A program made the position numbers and the translations under genes. From JBIOWF01 sp044868295 (lineage in GTDB: Bacteria; Actinomycetota; Actinomycetes; Streptosporangiales; Streptosporangiaceae), in the NCBI GenBank assembly GCA_044868295.1, contig JBIOWF010000034.1, positions 1-43,064 on the forward strand: 43,064 nucleotides of DNA. Direction: 5' to 3'. Under the pieces are notes generated by a model that made no database searches, was not told the origin of the DNA, and saw only the letters and a list, made by a program, of their open reading frames with translations. The number at the start of each line of letters is the position of its first letter. Position 1 is the stretch's first letter. Shown piece by piece: positions 33,003 through 40,671 of the stretch.

Positions 33003-35012
33003 TCATCGGCAGCGTGAGCTAGATGGCGCTGAACCTCGGCGATGCCATGATTGGAAGCGCGCCGAGGCGGCGACATCGGCGAGGGCCGGGAAGCCGGGGC
33101 GGCGGGTCAGGACGCGGTGGGCTGCCGCATGGGCGTCCTCCGTACGGCCCGCCTTGAGGAGCAGGTGCACCTGAACGGCGCGGATCCAGTCGTGGGCGGG
33201 GTTGTCCGGTTCGGTGCGGACGAGCGCCGCGAGCCGGCGGCGGGTCGGGCCGTCCAGTTCGGCGAAGTCAACCCGTACGTCGTCGAGCTCGGTCAGGCGA
33301 TAGAACGACTCAGGCAGCGTGGTGACGCCGCTGTGGCGAAGGTCGAGGCGCCGCAGCCGTGGCATTCGGGCGAACGCGTCCTCGGGCAGCGCCAGTGCCG
33401 GGCGCGGCGCTTCACGGGCGTCACTGCGAGAGTCGGTGCGGCCGGCCGCGCCCCAGAAGCTGAGATCGAGTTCCTCGAGCGTGGTGATGTCCCACACGAC
33501 GTCGAGAAGGTGTGGGCTGGGACGGGTGCTGGAGTCGCCGCTGCTGCCGTTGACGCGGAGGATCTGCAGCTCCGGCAGCCGGGACAGGCGCGGCAGCCGA
33601 CGTACCGAGGGCAGCGAGCTGTTCAGGTCGAGCTCGACCAGGGAGGTCATCGCCAGAAGGTCGTCCGGCACCGAGGACAGGTGCGTATGACCGAGCCTCA
33701 GCACGCGGAGCCGGGGCAGGCGGGTCACGACGCGCGGGAACGCGACGCGACCATAGTGGCCATCGCCCAGACCCCACACGTCCAGCTCTTCCAGCTGTTC
33801 CAGTCCGGTCAGTGACTCGCCCAGGTCGCGCACCTTGCGGGCGGTCAGCGCACGCAGCCGGGTGAGCCCGCCGATCTGCGCCGGTAGCACGGGCATGCCC
33901 TCATGCGTGGAGACGTCCAGGAACCGCAGGCGACTCAGGCAGGCGAACGAGGCGGGCAGCCGCGACAGCCGGGTCCCCGACAGATCCAGCTCCTCCAGGT
34001 GGGCCAGTTCGCCGATCCATTCGGGTAACCGGTCCAACCGGTGGTTGTGCGCCAGGTTCAGCCGTCGCAGGTGGGGGAAACTGCGTACCTCCTCTGGCAG
34101 GCGGCGCAGATTGCGATCCGACAGGTCAAGATCGGTAACGTTGTCGATCTGGTCGTGCGGGCGCGTCAGCACCTCCCGCCACTCCAGCCCGAGGAGCCGG
34201 CCCGGCCGGGCGTCCGGACGCAACACGGCCAGCCCCGTCGCCACTGCCTCTTCGATCCGTTCGAAGTCCTCATCATGGATTTCGCCGCCTCCCTCGTCTC
34301 CGCCGCCGAAAGCGCCGTCGAGCAGTTCCGGCGCGACGATGTCAGGAAGCTGATGCTCGTCGAAGTGGACCCCGCAACCCAGTTGTGGCGGGGCGCCGAT
34401 GATGACGTCCGCGCTCGGCTGATCGGCGAAATCCATGGTGAAGTACCGTGTCCCGATGATGATCGGAGCCTGGGTTCGGCCGGCGACGGTGAGTGATCCC
34501 CGATCGTCGACGCCACGGGCCACGATGCCGTTGGCGACCGTCAGATCACCCGACACCGTGACGTCGACATGGCCGACCAGCGTCAGGCCGGCGGCCCACA
34601 GGTTCCGGACGGCCAGCCGGGTGTCACCGTCCAGCGGGCCTTCGCCGAAGCTACGGGCTTCGACGGGGCCGTCCACGCGGAGGTCGCCGCGGACCATCAC
34701 GTGGACGCGTTCCCCGAGAGATATCCCGCCGGCCCGCAGGTTCCCGGTGACCAGCAAGAACTTCTCGGTCTTGGGGTCCCACCAGTCGAGTACACCGGCG
34801 ACGGTCAGGTCACCATCGACGATCACATTGTCCGGGCCGCCGCGCCTGCCATCCATGGCCGCCAGGTCGCCCTTGACGTTCAGGTCACCCTCGTACAGGC
34901 GGGTCGAATCGGCCAGTCTGTGAGGGTACCGGGGCTCCGGAATCGGCCCGAAGCGCATCGCGCGTTCGTCGTCAGGGATGATCCGATGGCCCGTAGGCGA
35001 GACGATCCGCAT
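33003..35012 (-). CDS. bactofilin-like beta-helix fused to leucine-rich repeats
   Basis: 669 residues from the ATG at 35012, with a -10-like TATCGT eight bases upstream and no Shine-Dalgarno (leaderless pattern). Residues about 35-190 repeat a short motif (EGDLNVKGDL, VDGDLTVAGVL, VTGNLRAGGI, VRGDLRVDGPVEARSFGEG, VSGDLTVANGIVA) as in polymer-forming bactofilins. Then come an acidic linker with GGGDEGGGEIHDEDFERIEE and about ten leucine-rich repeats (VTDLDLSDRNLRRLPEEVRS, LRRLNLAHNHRLDRLPEWIG, LEELDLSGTRLSRLPASF). A helical tail ends ...DVAASARFQSWHRRG. No signal peptide or span. The combination suggests a scaffold or recognition protein. The function is unknown. Confidence 0.82.
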   Translation of the reverse strand: MRIVSPTGHRIIPDDERAMRFGPIPEPRYPHRLADSTRLYEGDLNVKGDLAAMDGRRGGPDNVIVDGDLTVAGVLDWWDPKTEKFLLVTGNLRAGGISLGERVHVMVRGDLRVDGPVEARSFGEGPLDGDTRLAVRNLWAAGLTLVGHVDVTVSGDLTVANGIVARGVDDRGSLTVAGRTQAPIIIGTRYFTMDFADQPSADVIIGAPPQLGCGVHFDEHQLPDIVAPELLDGAFGGGDEGGGEIHDEDFERIEEAVATGLAVLRPDARPGRLLGLEWREVLTRPHDQIDNVTDLDLSDRNLRRLPEEVRSFPHLRRLNLAHNHRLDRLPEWIGELAHLEELDLSGTRLSRLPASFACLSRLRFLDVSTHEGMPVLPAQIGGLTRLRALTARKVRDLGESLTGLEQLEELDVWGLGDGHYGRVAFPRVVTRLPRLRVLRLGHTHLSSVPDDLLAMTSLVELDLNSSLPSVRRLPRLSRLPELQILRVNGSSGDSSTRPSPHLLDVVWDITTLEELDLSFWGAAGRTDSRSDAREAPRPALALPEDAFARMPRLRRLDLRHSGVTTLPESFYRLTELDDVRVDFAELDGPTRRRLAALVRTEPDNPAHDWIRAVQVHLLLKAGRTEDAHAAAHRVLTRRPGFPALADVAASARFQSWHRRGSAPSSSRCR

Positions 35013-35020
35013 GCCAGCGG

Positions 35021-35050
35021 ACGATACTGATCCGGCATCAACACTGGCAA
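35021..35050 (-). promoter_or_regulatory. promoter of the bactofilin-LRR gene
   Basis: On the minus strand TTGCCA (35050-35045), 18 bases, TATCGT (35026-35021), then eight bases to the ATG at 35012. The rest of the 286-bp divergent region up to the TPR gene shows nothing further. Confidence 0.5.
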
Positions 35051-35298
35051 GATCGCGATGTGACCCGATCAGTTCATCCGCCGGCCCAGTGAAACCTTTT
35101 GGTGCGCCCGACCGCCGCCGGTGGACGGCCGGATGCCTGGCCCTGGCCCTTGCGCTGGGGTGAGATTTTCGGGGCGCAAGCCGTACATGATGGGCAAGTC
35201 TCCCGCACGGCGAGGGACGGGCCGTTAGGATCTTGGCGATCCATTTACCATTGCGGCTGATCTCCTGCCATGCCGGGATCAGTATGGGAGGCCCCTTC

Positions 35299-35823
35299 AT
35301 GACGGCCATCGACTCCGGGCGGCAGATCGACCAGGCGCGCCGGCTCGCTGACGCGGGTGATCTGGACGGCGCGGCGGCGATCTTCGCGGAGCTCGCCGGC
35401 GACGCGGACGCACCCGACCGGGACCAGGCCGCGCTCGGGCTGTCCGTCGTCGCCGAGCGCATGGCGGAGCGGCTGCTGGAGGACGGCGAGCCGGAGCAGG
35501 CGGCCGACGTGCTGCTGGGCGCGTTGTCGGTGCCCGCGGTGACCGATGTGGCGCGGCTGCGGGTGCTGCTCGGCATGGCGCACCTGGAGATGGCCTGCGG
35601 GGAGTTCGCCGGAGCCGTCGAGGAAGGCCGCTGGGAGGAGGGCGACGCCGGGATCGGCGCGCTCGCCATCGAGCTGCTGGCCCGCACCCTGCCGCTGAGG
35701 GGACGGGACGCCGACGCGGAGACGGTCTGGCGCCACGGGCTCGACCACCCCGACGAGGCGCTGGCCGAGCAGGTCCGGTTACGTCTCGCCCGGGACGTCA
35801 GGCCCAGCCTCGAAGAGGCATGA
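35299..35823 (+). CDS. tetratricopeptide-like helical repeat protein
   Basis: 174 residues from the ATG at 35299, preceded by GGGAGG. The frame is open further upstream without a good site. The helix pairs have TPR character: GRQIDQARRLADAGDLDGAA, ALGLSVVAERMAERLLEDGE, LRVLLGMAHLEMACGEFAGA, AIELLARTLPLRGRDADAET. Soluble and acidic. Its divergent neighbour also ends in a TPR-like helical stretch, so the two may be partners (inference). Confidence 0.75.
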   Translation: MTAIDSGRQIDQARRLADAGDLDGAAAIFAELAGDADAPDRDQAALGLSVVAERMAERLLEDGEPEQAADVLLGALSVPAVTDVARLRVLLGMAHLEMACGEFAGAVEEGRWEEGDAGIGALAIELLARTLPLRGRDADAETVWRHGLDHPDEALAEQVRLRLARDVRPSLEEA

Positions 35824-35845
35824 CGATCCCGCCCGACGGCTCCGT

Positions 35846-36007
35846 CCGATGAGGAACGATTCGACGAGAGCGGTCTCGTATTCGGGGCCGAGGTCGCGGC
35901 GGGCCTCGATCGTGGCGGGCCTCGATCGTGGCGCGCAGGTCCTCGCGGGAGGATGAACCATCGGCGATCCCAGGGGCCGGCATGGGGGCGCTCGAAGACG
36001 CGGGCAT
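35846..36007 (-). pseudogene. relic of a small membrane-protein gene, frameshifted by a 16-bp duplication
   Basis: From the ATG at 36007 the minus strand reads MPASSSAPMPAPGIADGSSS, then REDLRATIEAR. A 16-bp tandem duplication then shifts the frame, and the continuation ATIEARRDLGPEYETALVES is found in the next frame. The pattern RATIEARRDLGPEYETALVE is typical of the N-terminus of an actinobacterial family with a later membrane region. Here the sequence breaks off after ESFL and the membrane part is gone. Confidence 0.55.
35899..35930. repeat. 16-bp tandem duplication causing a frameshift
   Basis: GCGGGCCTCGATCGTG occurs twice in direct succession (35899-35914, 35915-35930). Removing one copy would restore a continuous reading frame on the minus strand. 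Confidence 0.85.
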
Positions 36008-36127
36008 GGCGGGGGCTCGGTACGAATCAGACACGGTCCCAATCTCGCACGGTTCGCGATCAGTCGCATCCTCCGTTCGGAGGACGCCGCGTTCGTGCCG
36101 GCGATGGAGCCCGATAACCTGAGCTCG

Positions 36128-36847
36128 ATGCAGATAGCGACGCCGCACGGGCCCGGCCTGGTCGAGATCGACGAGGCCGCCGGCCCCTGGCTCCTGCTGG
36201 TCCTCACGCATGGGTCGGCCGGGGGAGTGGACGCCCCCGACCTGCTGGCCGTCCGCGACGCGGTGCTGGCCATCGGGGGCACCGTGGCACGAGTCGTCCA
36301 GCCGTTCCGGCTGAGGGGCGCGCGAGCGCCCGGGTCCGCCGTCAAGCAGGACGAGGCCTGGGTCGCGATGCTCGCCGAACTGCGGAAACACTACCCGGAG
36401 TTGCCGCTCGTCCAGGGGGGCCGCAGCAACGGCGCCAGGGTCGCCTGCCGTACGGCACGGGCGGTCGGCGCCGAAGGAGTGATCGCGCTCGCGTTTCCGC
36501 TGCATCCGCCGGGAAAGCCGGAACGTTCCCGGGCGGACGAGTTGCGTGCGGCCGAAACGGTCGGCGACTGCAGCGGCCGGCATGAGCTCGCGGGACAGCG
36601 CGATGCGGGGAACCGTGAGCTCGCGGGACAGGGCGACGCGAGAGGCCGGTCCGCGGTCGCGGAACGACGTGTTCTGGTGATCAACGGGGACCGGGACCCG
36701 TTCGGTGTCCCGGAGGCCAGGGACGCGGGGCGTCTCGTCGTGCTGCCTGGGGAGGGCCACGATCTCAAGAAGGACCCCGCCCGGGTGGGCGAGGCGGTCA
36801 CCGCGTGGTTGCTGGAGATCAGGCGGCGCTGCTGGCCAGATCGGTAG
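36128..36847 (+). CDS. alpha/beta-hydrolase fold protein (KANSL3/Tex30-like dienelactone-hydrolase group)
   Basis: 239 residues from the ATG at 36128. TAACCT (about 36115-36120) lies seven bases before it, the leaderless pattern. A GTG at 36095 is an alternative. The strand LLLVLTHGSAGGVDAPDLLA holds the oxyanion HG motif, LVQGGRSNGARVACRTA carries the nucleophilic Ser, RRVLVINGDRDPFG has the Asp turn, and LPGEGHDLKK the catalytic His. A tandem duplication of about 11 residues, HELAGQRDAGN/RELAGQGDAR, lies in a loop before the Asp strand. Substrate unknown. The 3' end overlaps the DUF5999 gene tail to tail by 29 bases. Confidence 0.85.
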   Translation: MQIATPHGPGLVEIDEAAGPWLLLVLTHGSAGGVDAPDLLAVRDAVLAIGGTVARVVQPFRLRGARAPGSAVKQDEAWVAMLAELRKHYPELPLVQGGRSNGARVACRTARAVGAEGVIALAFPLHPPGKPERSRADELRAAETVGDCSGRHELAGQRDAGNRELAGQGDARGRSAVAERRVLVINGDRDPFGVPEARDAGRLVVLPGEGHDLKKDPARVGEAVTAWLLEIRRRCWPDR

Positions 36848-37019
36848 GGCGATGCGGGGCGATGATGCCGCCGTCGGGCAGGAGTTCGCCGGTGTCCTCG
36901 AAGAGTACGACGCCGTTACACAGCAGGCTCCACCCCTGCTCAGGGTGTGCCGCTATGGTTCGGGCGGCTTCTCGGTCCTTTGCGTCCGCGCTCGGACAGG
37001 ACGGCTCGTGAGGGCACAT
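36819..37019 (-). CDS. DUF5999 family small protein
   Basis: 66 residues from the ATG at 37019, with GGAG eight bases upstream. It begins MCPHEPSCPSADAKDREAAR, then AAHPEQGWSLLCNGVVLFED, then TGELLPDGGIIAPHRP, a highly conserved actinobacterial family of unknown function. Two N-terminal cysteines (C2, C8), His4 and a later Cys suggest a possible metal site, which is unproven. It overlaps the 3' end of the alpha/beta-hydrolase gene on the other strand. Confidence 0.88.
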   Translation of the reverse strand: MCPHEPSCPSADAKDREAARTIAAHPEQGWSLLCNGVVLFEDTGELLPDGGIIAPHRPTDLASSAA

Positions 37020-37425
37020 CGCCGGGGCTCCGTGTCTTTCTCGGTTTGCTCGCGCTCCTTCATCGGTGTGAGGGGGGCGAGCCTTTGGGGTGGACATGTG
37101 ATCAACTACACATTGGACTACACCAGTGTGCGGCCTGTCACATCCTGGCGACATAGTCCGTTAGGACTGTTTCAGCCGGTCCGGGAGGGGGTCCCGAGCC
37201 CGTCCGCGGGCTGGTCCGCCACGATGTGAGCTGTAACACAAGGGTGCCGCATGGACGATAACGGTCCAAGCTCGACACGCCGTCCTTCTGGTAAATGACC
37301 TGTTACCTGACTCCCTCCCATGGTCGAAGGCAGGGGATTCCCGGTCGGAGAGACCGGTGGTCGGCGCTTTGCGGCGGGTTCGCCGCTGCGCGGGGGATCG
37401 GTCGGGGCCTGAATATGGCCGGCCG
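37020..37425. other. 400-bp gene-free stretch with hairpins
   Basis: No coding sequence is convincing. Perfect hairpins occur at 37341-37357 (CCGGTC/GACCGG) and 37371-37386 (GCGGCG-GGTT-CGCCGC), just past the 3' end of the minus-strand TetR gene, and probably terminate it. GGTAA-N8-TTACC at 37290-37307 could be a regulator site. The part at 37020-37150 is relatively AT-rich and probably holds the DUF5999 promoter. Confidence 0.45.
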
Positions 37426-37998
37426 CTATGACGACCGGGCCAGGCCGGAAAGGACTACGTCAAGGCCCCGCTCGAAGTCGGCGTCGCCGGTGCCGATCCT
37501 GGCGTCGGCGGCCGCGGAATCGGGGTCGGCCCAGCCTGACGACTGCACTTCCACCGCGACGCTGCCGAACACGTACGCGCGCAGCGTCCGCACGGCGTCC
37601 GCCGCATCGGCCAGCCCGGCCTCGCCGAGTTGCTCCACCTGGTCCCTGACGGCGATCAGGGCCGAGCCCTTGGGCGGCTTCGTCAGCGCGAGGGAGAGGA
37701 CGCCCGGGTGCTCCAGCAGTGCCGTACGGCTCGCGCGTGCCCACACCCGGGCCCTGTCCTGCCAGGTGGAGAGCCCGTCGGGGTCCACCCGGACGGTGGT
37801 GACGTGCTCGGCCAAGGCGTCCATCAGGGCTTCTTTGCCCCGGGGCAGGTGGTGGTAGATGGCCATGGCCTCCACCTGGAGGGCGTCGCCCAGCCGTCGC
37901 ATGGTCAGCCGTCGCAGGCCCTGGCCGTCGGCGATGTGCAGTGCGGCGTCGATGATGCGCTCGCGGGAGAGCGGGACCGGTGGTCGCTTGGCAGGCAT
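37426..37998 (-). CDS. TetR/AcrR family regulator
   Basis: 190 residues. DNA-binding domain: LSRERIIDAALHIADGQGL, RRLTMRRLGDALQVEAMAIY, HHLPRGKEALMDALAEHV. The pattern of MRRLGDALxVxAMAIYHHLP and a C-terminal domain rich in short helices (DRARVWARASRTALLEHPGV) is that of the TetR_C_1-like group. The ATG at 37998 is followed upstream by an operator-like palindrome at 38022-38037, so autoregulation is likely. The target gene is not obvious, as the flanking genes are an unknown helical protein and a 400-bp gap. Confidence 0.9.
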   Translation of the reverse strand: MPAKRPPVPLSRERIIDAALHIADGQGLRRLTMRRLGDALQVEAMAIYHHLPRGKEALMDALAEHVTTVRVDPDGLSTWQDRARVWARASRTALLEHPGVLSLALTKPPKGSALIAVRDQVEQLGEAGLADAADAVRTLRAYVFGSVAVEVQSSGWADPDSAAADARIGTGDADFERGLDVVLSGLARSS

Positions 37999-38021
37999 GA
38001 TGATCAGGTTGCCACACGGTG

Positions 38022-38037
38022 CCTTACTTCGTAAAGG
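38022..38037. promoter_or_regulatory. TetR-type operator TTAC-TTC-GTAA
   Basis: CCTTACTTCGTAAAGG holds perfect TTAC/GTAA arms around TTC (38024-38034) with near-symmetric flanks. It is 24 bp upstream of the TetR start codon and 90 bp before the divergent helical-protein gene, so it could control both. Confidence 0.6.
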
Positions 38038-38126
38038 ACATCGCCGGGTGTCGCCCCGTTACTAGAGCCGGGCGCGCACGGCGTACGCTACGGGCAGCGA
38101 GTCTGCGCTAGTTGAAGGGGCTGACG

Positions 38127-38525
38127 ATGGCGTTTTTCCGTCCGCGGGTGAGCAGGGAGGCGGAGGTCCGCTACCACGCCGACCAAGAGGTCGGGAAGGG
38201 CTTTCGCGACCTGCTGGAGAAGGCCAGGACGGCCGAGCACGCGCTGCGCGCGAAGCAGGCCGCCGGGGCGTCCGCGGAGGAGCTCCGGCAGGCTGGGATC
38301 GCCCTGGACCGCGCGCTCACCGGCGCCCTGCGCGCCGCCGAGGCCGCGCAGCGGGCCACGTTGGGCGTGAAGGCCTATGACGACCGGATCCAGCGGCGCA
38401 AGGGCAGGGCCACTCCCGAAGGCGCCATGTGGACCTCCGAGGTCAACCGCCTGCGCACCCTGATCGAGGAGCACCGGATGACCGGCATCGTCCGCGTGCC
38501 GCCGGCTTCGGCCACGGTGCGGTAG
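38127..38525 (+). CDS. helical hypothetical protein
   Basis: 132 residues from the ATG at 38127 (GAAGGGG seven bases upstream). Mostly long charged helices: REAEVRYHADQEVGKGFRDL, LEKARTAEHALRAKQAAGAS, LRQAGIALDRALTGALRAAE, AMWTSEVNRLRTLIEEHR. Probably a coiled-coil, cytosolic. No family recognised. It is divergent from the TetR gene across 128 bp and is followed by a hairpin at 38544-38565. Confidence 0.7.
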   Translation: MAFFRPRVSREAEVRYHADQEVGKGFRDLLEKARTAEHALRAKQAAGASAEELRQAGIALDRALTGALRAAEAAQRATLGVKAYDDRIQRRKGRATPEGAMWTSEVNRLRTLIEEHRMTGIVRVPPASATVR

Positions 38526-38543
38526 CCGTACCAGATGGGGAAC

Positions 38544-38565
38544 CCCGGCATCATGAGATGCCGGG
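38544..38565 (+). terminator. intrinsic-terminator-like hairpin after the helical-protein gene
   Basis: CCCGGCATC-ATGA-GATGCCGGG, nine perfect base pairs with a tetraloop, 19 bases after the stop codon. It is followed by CTTCG rather than a U-run. Confidence 0.7.
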
Positions 38566-38659
38566 CTTCGCGTCTTCCGGCGACCCGCAGCCGGGGTGAG
38601 GGACCGGGGTTACCTGCCGCAGCGCCCGTCTTCTCCCGCAGCCGGCCGGCGCCGCACGC

Positions 38660-38697
38660 GTACGGCCTGCGCCGAGTCGGGGTGGCGCAGGCCGTAC
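38660..38697 (-). terminator. intrinsic-terminator-like hairpin after the sigma-factor gene
   Basis: GTACGGCCTGCGCC and GGCGCAGGCCGTAC are perfect 14-bp arms around a 10-base loop, 15 bases past the stop of the minus-strand sigma gene. With the hairpin at 38544 it insulates the convergent genes. Confidence 0.75.
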
Positions 38698-38711
38698 GGG
38701 TGGTGGAGCTC

Positions 38712-40058
38712 TCAGCTGGCCCAGTCGAGCAGCGGGCGGGTGTTGCTCGGGTGGCGGAGCTTGGACAGCGACTCCTTCTCGAGCTGCCGGATCCGCTCCC
38801 GGGTGAGGCCGAGGTACTTGCCGATCTCGTCGAGCGTGTGGGGCTTGCCGTCGGCCAGCCCGAAGCGCAGGGCCATGATCTTCGCCTCGCGCGGGGAGAG
38901 GTTGCCGAGCACACCCCTGAGCTGCTCGGCCAGCAGCTGCCGGTCCACGACCTCGGACGCCTCGGGAGAGTCGACGTCCTCGATCAGGTCACCGATGCGG
39001 GTCTCGCCGTCCTCGCCGATCGTGGAGTCGAGGCTGATCGGCTGCCTGCTCGTACGGAGCAGCTCCTCGATCTGGTCGGGCGTCTTGTCCAGCTCGACCG
39101 CCAGCTCCTCCGGGGTGGGCTCCCGGCCGAGGCGCTGGTGCATGTCACGCTCGACGCGCGACAGCTTCGACAGCATCTCCAGCACGTGGACGGGCAGGCG
39201 GATCGTGCGGGCCGAGTCGGCGAAGCCGCGCTGGATGGCCTGCCGGATCCACCACATCGCGTAGGTGGAGAACTTGTAGCCCTTGGTGTAGTCGAACTTC
39301 TCGACCGCGCGGATCTGGCCGAGGTTGCCCTCCTGGACCACGTCGAGCAGGGCCATGCCGCGGTCGGTGTACTTCTTGGCGACCGACACGACCAGGCGGA
39401 GGTTGGCCTCCAGCATGTGGTCCTTGGCGCGCTTGCCGTCCTCGATCACCCATTCGAGGTCCTCACGGACCTCGGGACGGATCTTCTCGCCGCTCTCGAT
39501 CGCCGTTTCGAGCTTGTACTGCGCGTACAGCCCGGCCTCGATGCGCTTGGCCAGCTCGACCTCCTGCGCGGCGGTCAGCAGCGTGCGGCGGCCGATCGAC
39601 TTGAGGTAGGTGTGCACGGAGTCGCCCATGACCGACGAGTTGTCGTCCAGGTCGATGGGCTCGTCCGACTCGGCCTCGGCCAGCTCGGCCTGCTCGGCGG
39701 TGAACTCCTCGTCCTCGTCCGGCACGAACTCGCCGGGCGGCTCGTCCGAGGCGACCTGACGGGTGTCGGGTGTGGCGGCCTGCCTGCCCTGCTTGGAGCC
39801 CGCGGACCTGCGGGTCTTCTTCGCGGGAGCCTTCGTGGTCGCGCTCGGCTGGTTCTCGGCGGCCAGGCTCACGCCCGCCTCGGTGAGCTCGCGCAGGATC
39901 GAGCGCCCGTCGGCGGGGCTCACGCCGGTCTCGGCGAAGGCCTCGCGGAGCTCCGACAGGGAAAGGTGACCCTGCGCACGCCCTCGATCAAGGAGCTGGT
40001 CGAGAGTCGTCGGGGTCACCTCGCGCTCAGGCGAGGTCGCCACGGCGGTCCGGGGCAT
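38712..40058 (-). CDS. principal-type (group 1/2) RNA polymerase sigma factor, HrdB/SigA family
   Basis: 448 residues from the ATG at 40058, with GGAGG about ten bases upstream. A region-1.1-like N-terminus (TTLDQLLDRGRAQGHLSLSE) and a Lys/Arg-rich and acidic linker are followed by region 1.2 (DSVHTYLKSIGRRTLLTAAQ). Region 2 (NLRLVVSVAKKYTDRGMALL, FDYTKGYKFSTYAMWWIRQA), region 3 (LEMLSKLSRVERDMHQRLG) and region 4 (YLGLTRERIRQLEKESLSKL) complete it. The -10 and -35 recognition helices are intact. Several region 2.4-3.0 residues (AIQRGFADSARTIRLPVHVL) differ from classical HrdB ([20 protein letters not shown]). It may therefore be the housekeeping factor of this lineage or an alternative HrdD/SigB-like paralogue. 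The adjacent 214 bp (40059-40272) hold no other gene. Confidence 0.93.
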   Translation of the reverse strand: MPRTAVATSPEREVTPTTLDQLLDRGRAQGHLSLSELREAFAETGVSPADGRSILRELTEAGVSLAAENQPSATTKAPAKKTRRSAGSKQGRQAATPDTRQVASDEPPGEFVPDEDEEFTAEQAELAEAESDEPIDLDDNSSVMGDSVHTYLKSIGRRTLLTAAQEVELAKRIEAGLYAQYKLETAIESGEKIRPEVREDLEWVIEDGKRAKDHMLEANLRLVVSVAKKYTDRGMALLDVVQEGNLGQIRAVEKFDYTKGYKFSTYAMWWIRQAIQRGFADSARTIRLPVHVLEMLSKLSRVERDMHQRLGREPTPEELAVELDKTPDQIEELLRTSRQPISLDSTIGEDGETRIGDLIEDVDSPEASEVVDRQLLAEQLRGVLGNLSPREAKIMALRFGLADGKPHTLDEIGKYLGLTRERIRQLEKESLSKLRHPSNTRPLLDWAS

Positions 40059-40272
40059 GAGGACACCTCCTCCATCACGGAGTTCATCGTTCCGGGTGAT
40101 CATGTGTGGGCGCGGAGGTCGCGGCGGTGGCTCGGCGCACCAGTATCAATAACGCCGCCGAGCCGAGTTTGTTCCCCGTTACGGTGAGTGCGGCGGCAAT
40201 CACAACGAGATCGCGCCGGGGTGCGCACGTGTGCATACCGGGATCGTGATCACCGGTTGAAGGTCGCGGAGG

Positions 40273-40632
40273 TCAGTTGGAGGAGGGTTCGATGATCTTG
40301 CCGTCGCCGGTGACCTGCGGCATCGGCATGGGCTCCGCGCCCTCGATGCGCTCCTTGGTCCAGTGGTCGGCCGCTTTCCCAGGGTCCACGCTGACCTGCC
40401 GGGAGGCCACGTCGGGGTCGTAGTCCGGCAGCCCGGTGGGGAGATCGGTGGGCGCGAACTCGCCGGGACCCACCGGAGGCACCTGGCCGGGCGTCGGCTT
40501 GGCGTCCTCGGTCACCTCGGAAATCTGCTGGAGCCGGCTCGCGGAGGCCGTCGCGGCCACGGACGCTCCCCCGACCAGAACGATGCCGACGACCCCCGTG
40601 GAGATCAGCATCCTGCGGGTTGGCTTTATCAA
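40273..40632 (-). CDS. small exported or membrane-anchored protein
   Basis: 119 residues if translation begins at the TTG at 40632, with GGAGGAGGGGG five bases upstream. An ATG at 40650 lies before that site. MIKPTRRMLISTGVVGIVLV continues into GGASVAATASASRLQ, an N-terminal signal peptide or anchor with an AxA-type cleavage site. The mature part is Pro-rich and acidic (TPGQVPPVGPGEFAPTDLPT) and ends GDGKIIEPSSN. No enzymatic motif. It lies between menE and the sigma gene on the same strand. Function unknown. Confidence 0.72.
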   Translation of the reverse strand: MIKPTRRMLISTGVVGIVLVGGASVAATASASRLQQISEVTEDAKPTPGQVPPVGPGEFAPTDLPTGLPDYDPDVASRQVSVDPGKAADHWTKERIEGAEPMPMPQVTGDGKIIEPSSN

Positions 40633-40671
40633 GACGTCCCCCTCCTCCAATGTACATACGACGCACGGAGG

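Noticed and set aside
37290..37307. GGTAA-N8-TTACC palindrome as operator of the TetR gene
   Set aside because: It lies beyond the 3' end of that gene. The better-placed palindrome at 38022-38037 is preferred, and this one remains unassigned.
38535..40187. 550-codon plus-strand frame opposite the sigma factor
   Set aside because: The Leu/Val/Gly/Asp-rich translation has no fold signals, and the minus strand encodes a full sigma factor with terminator and ribosome-binding site.
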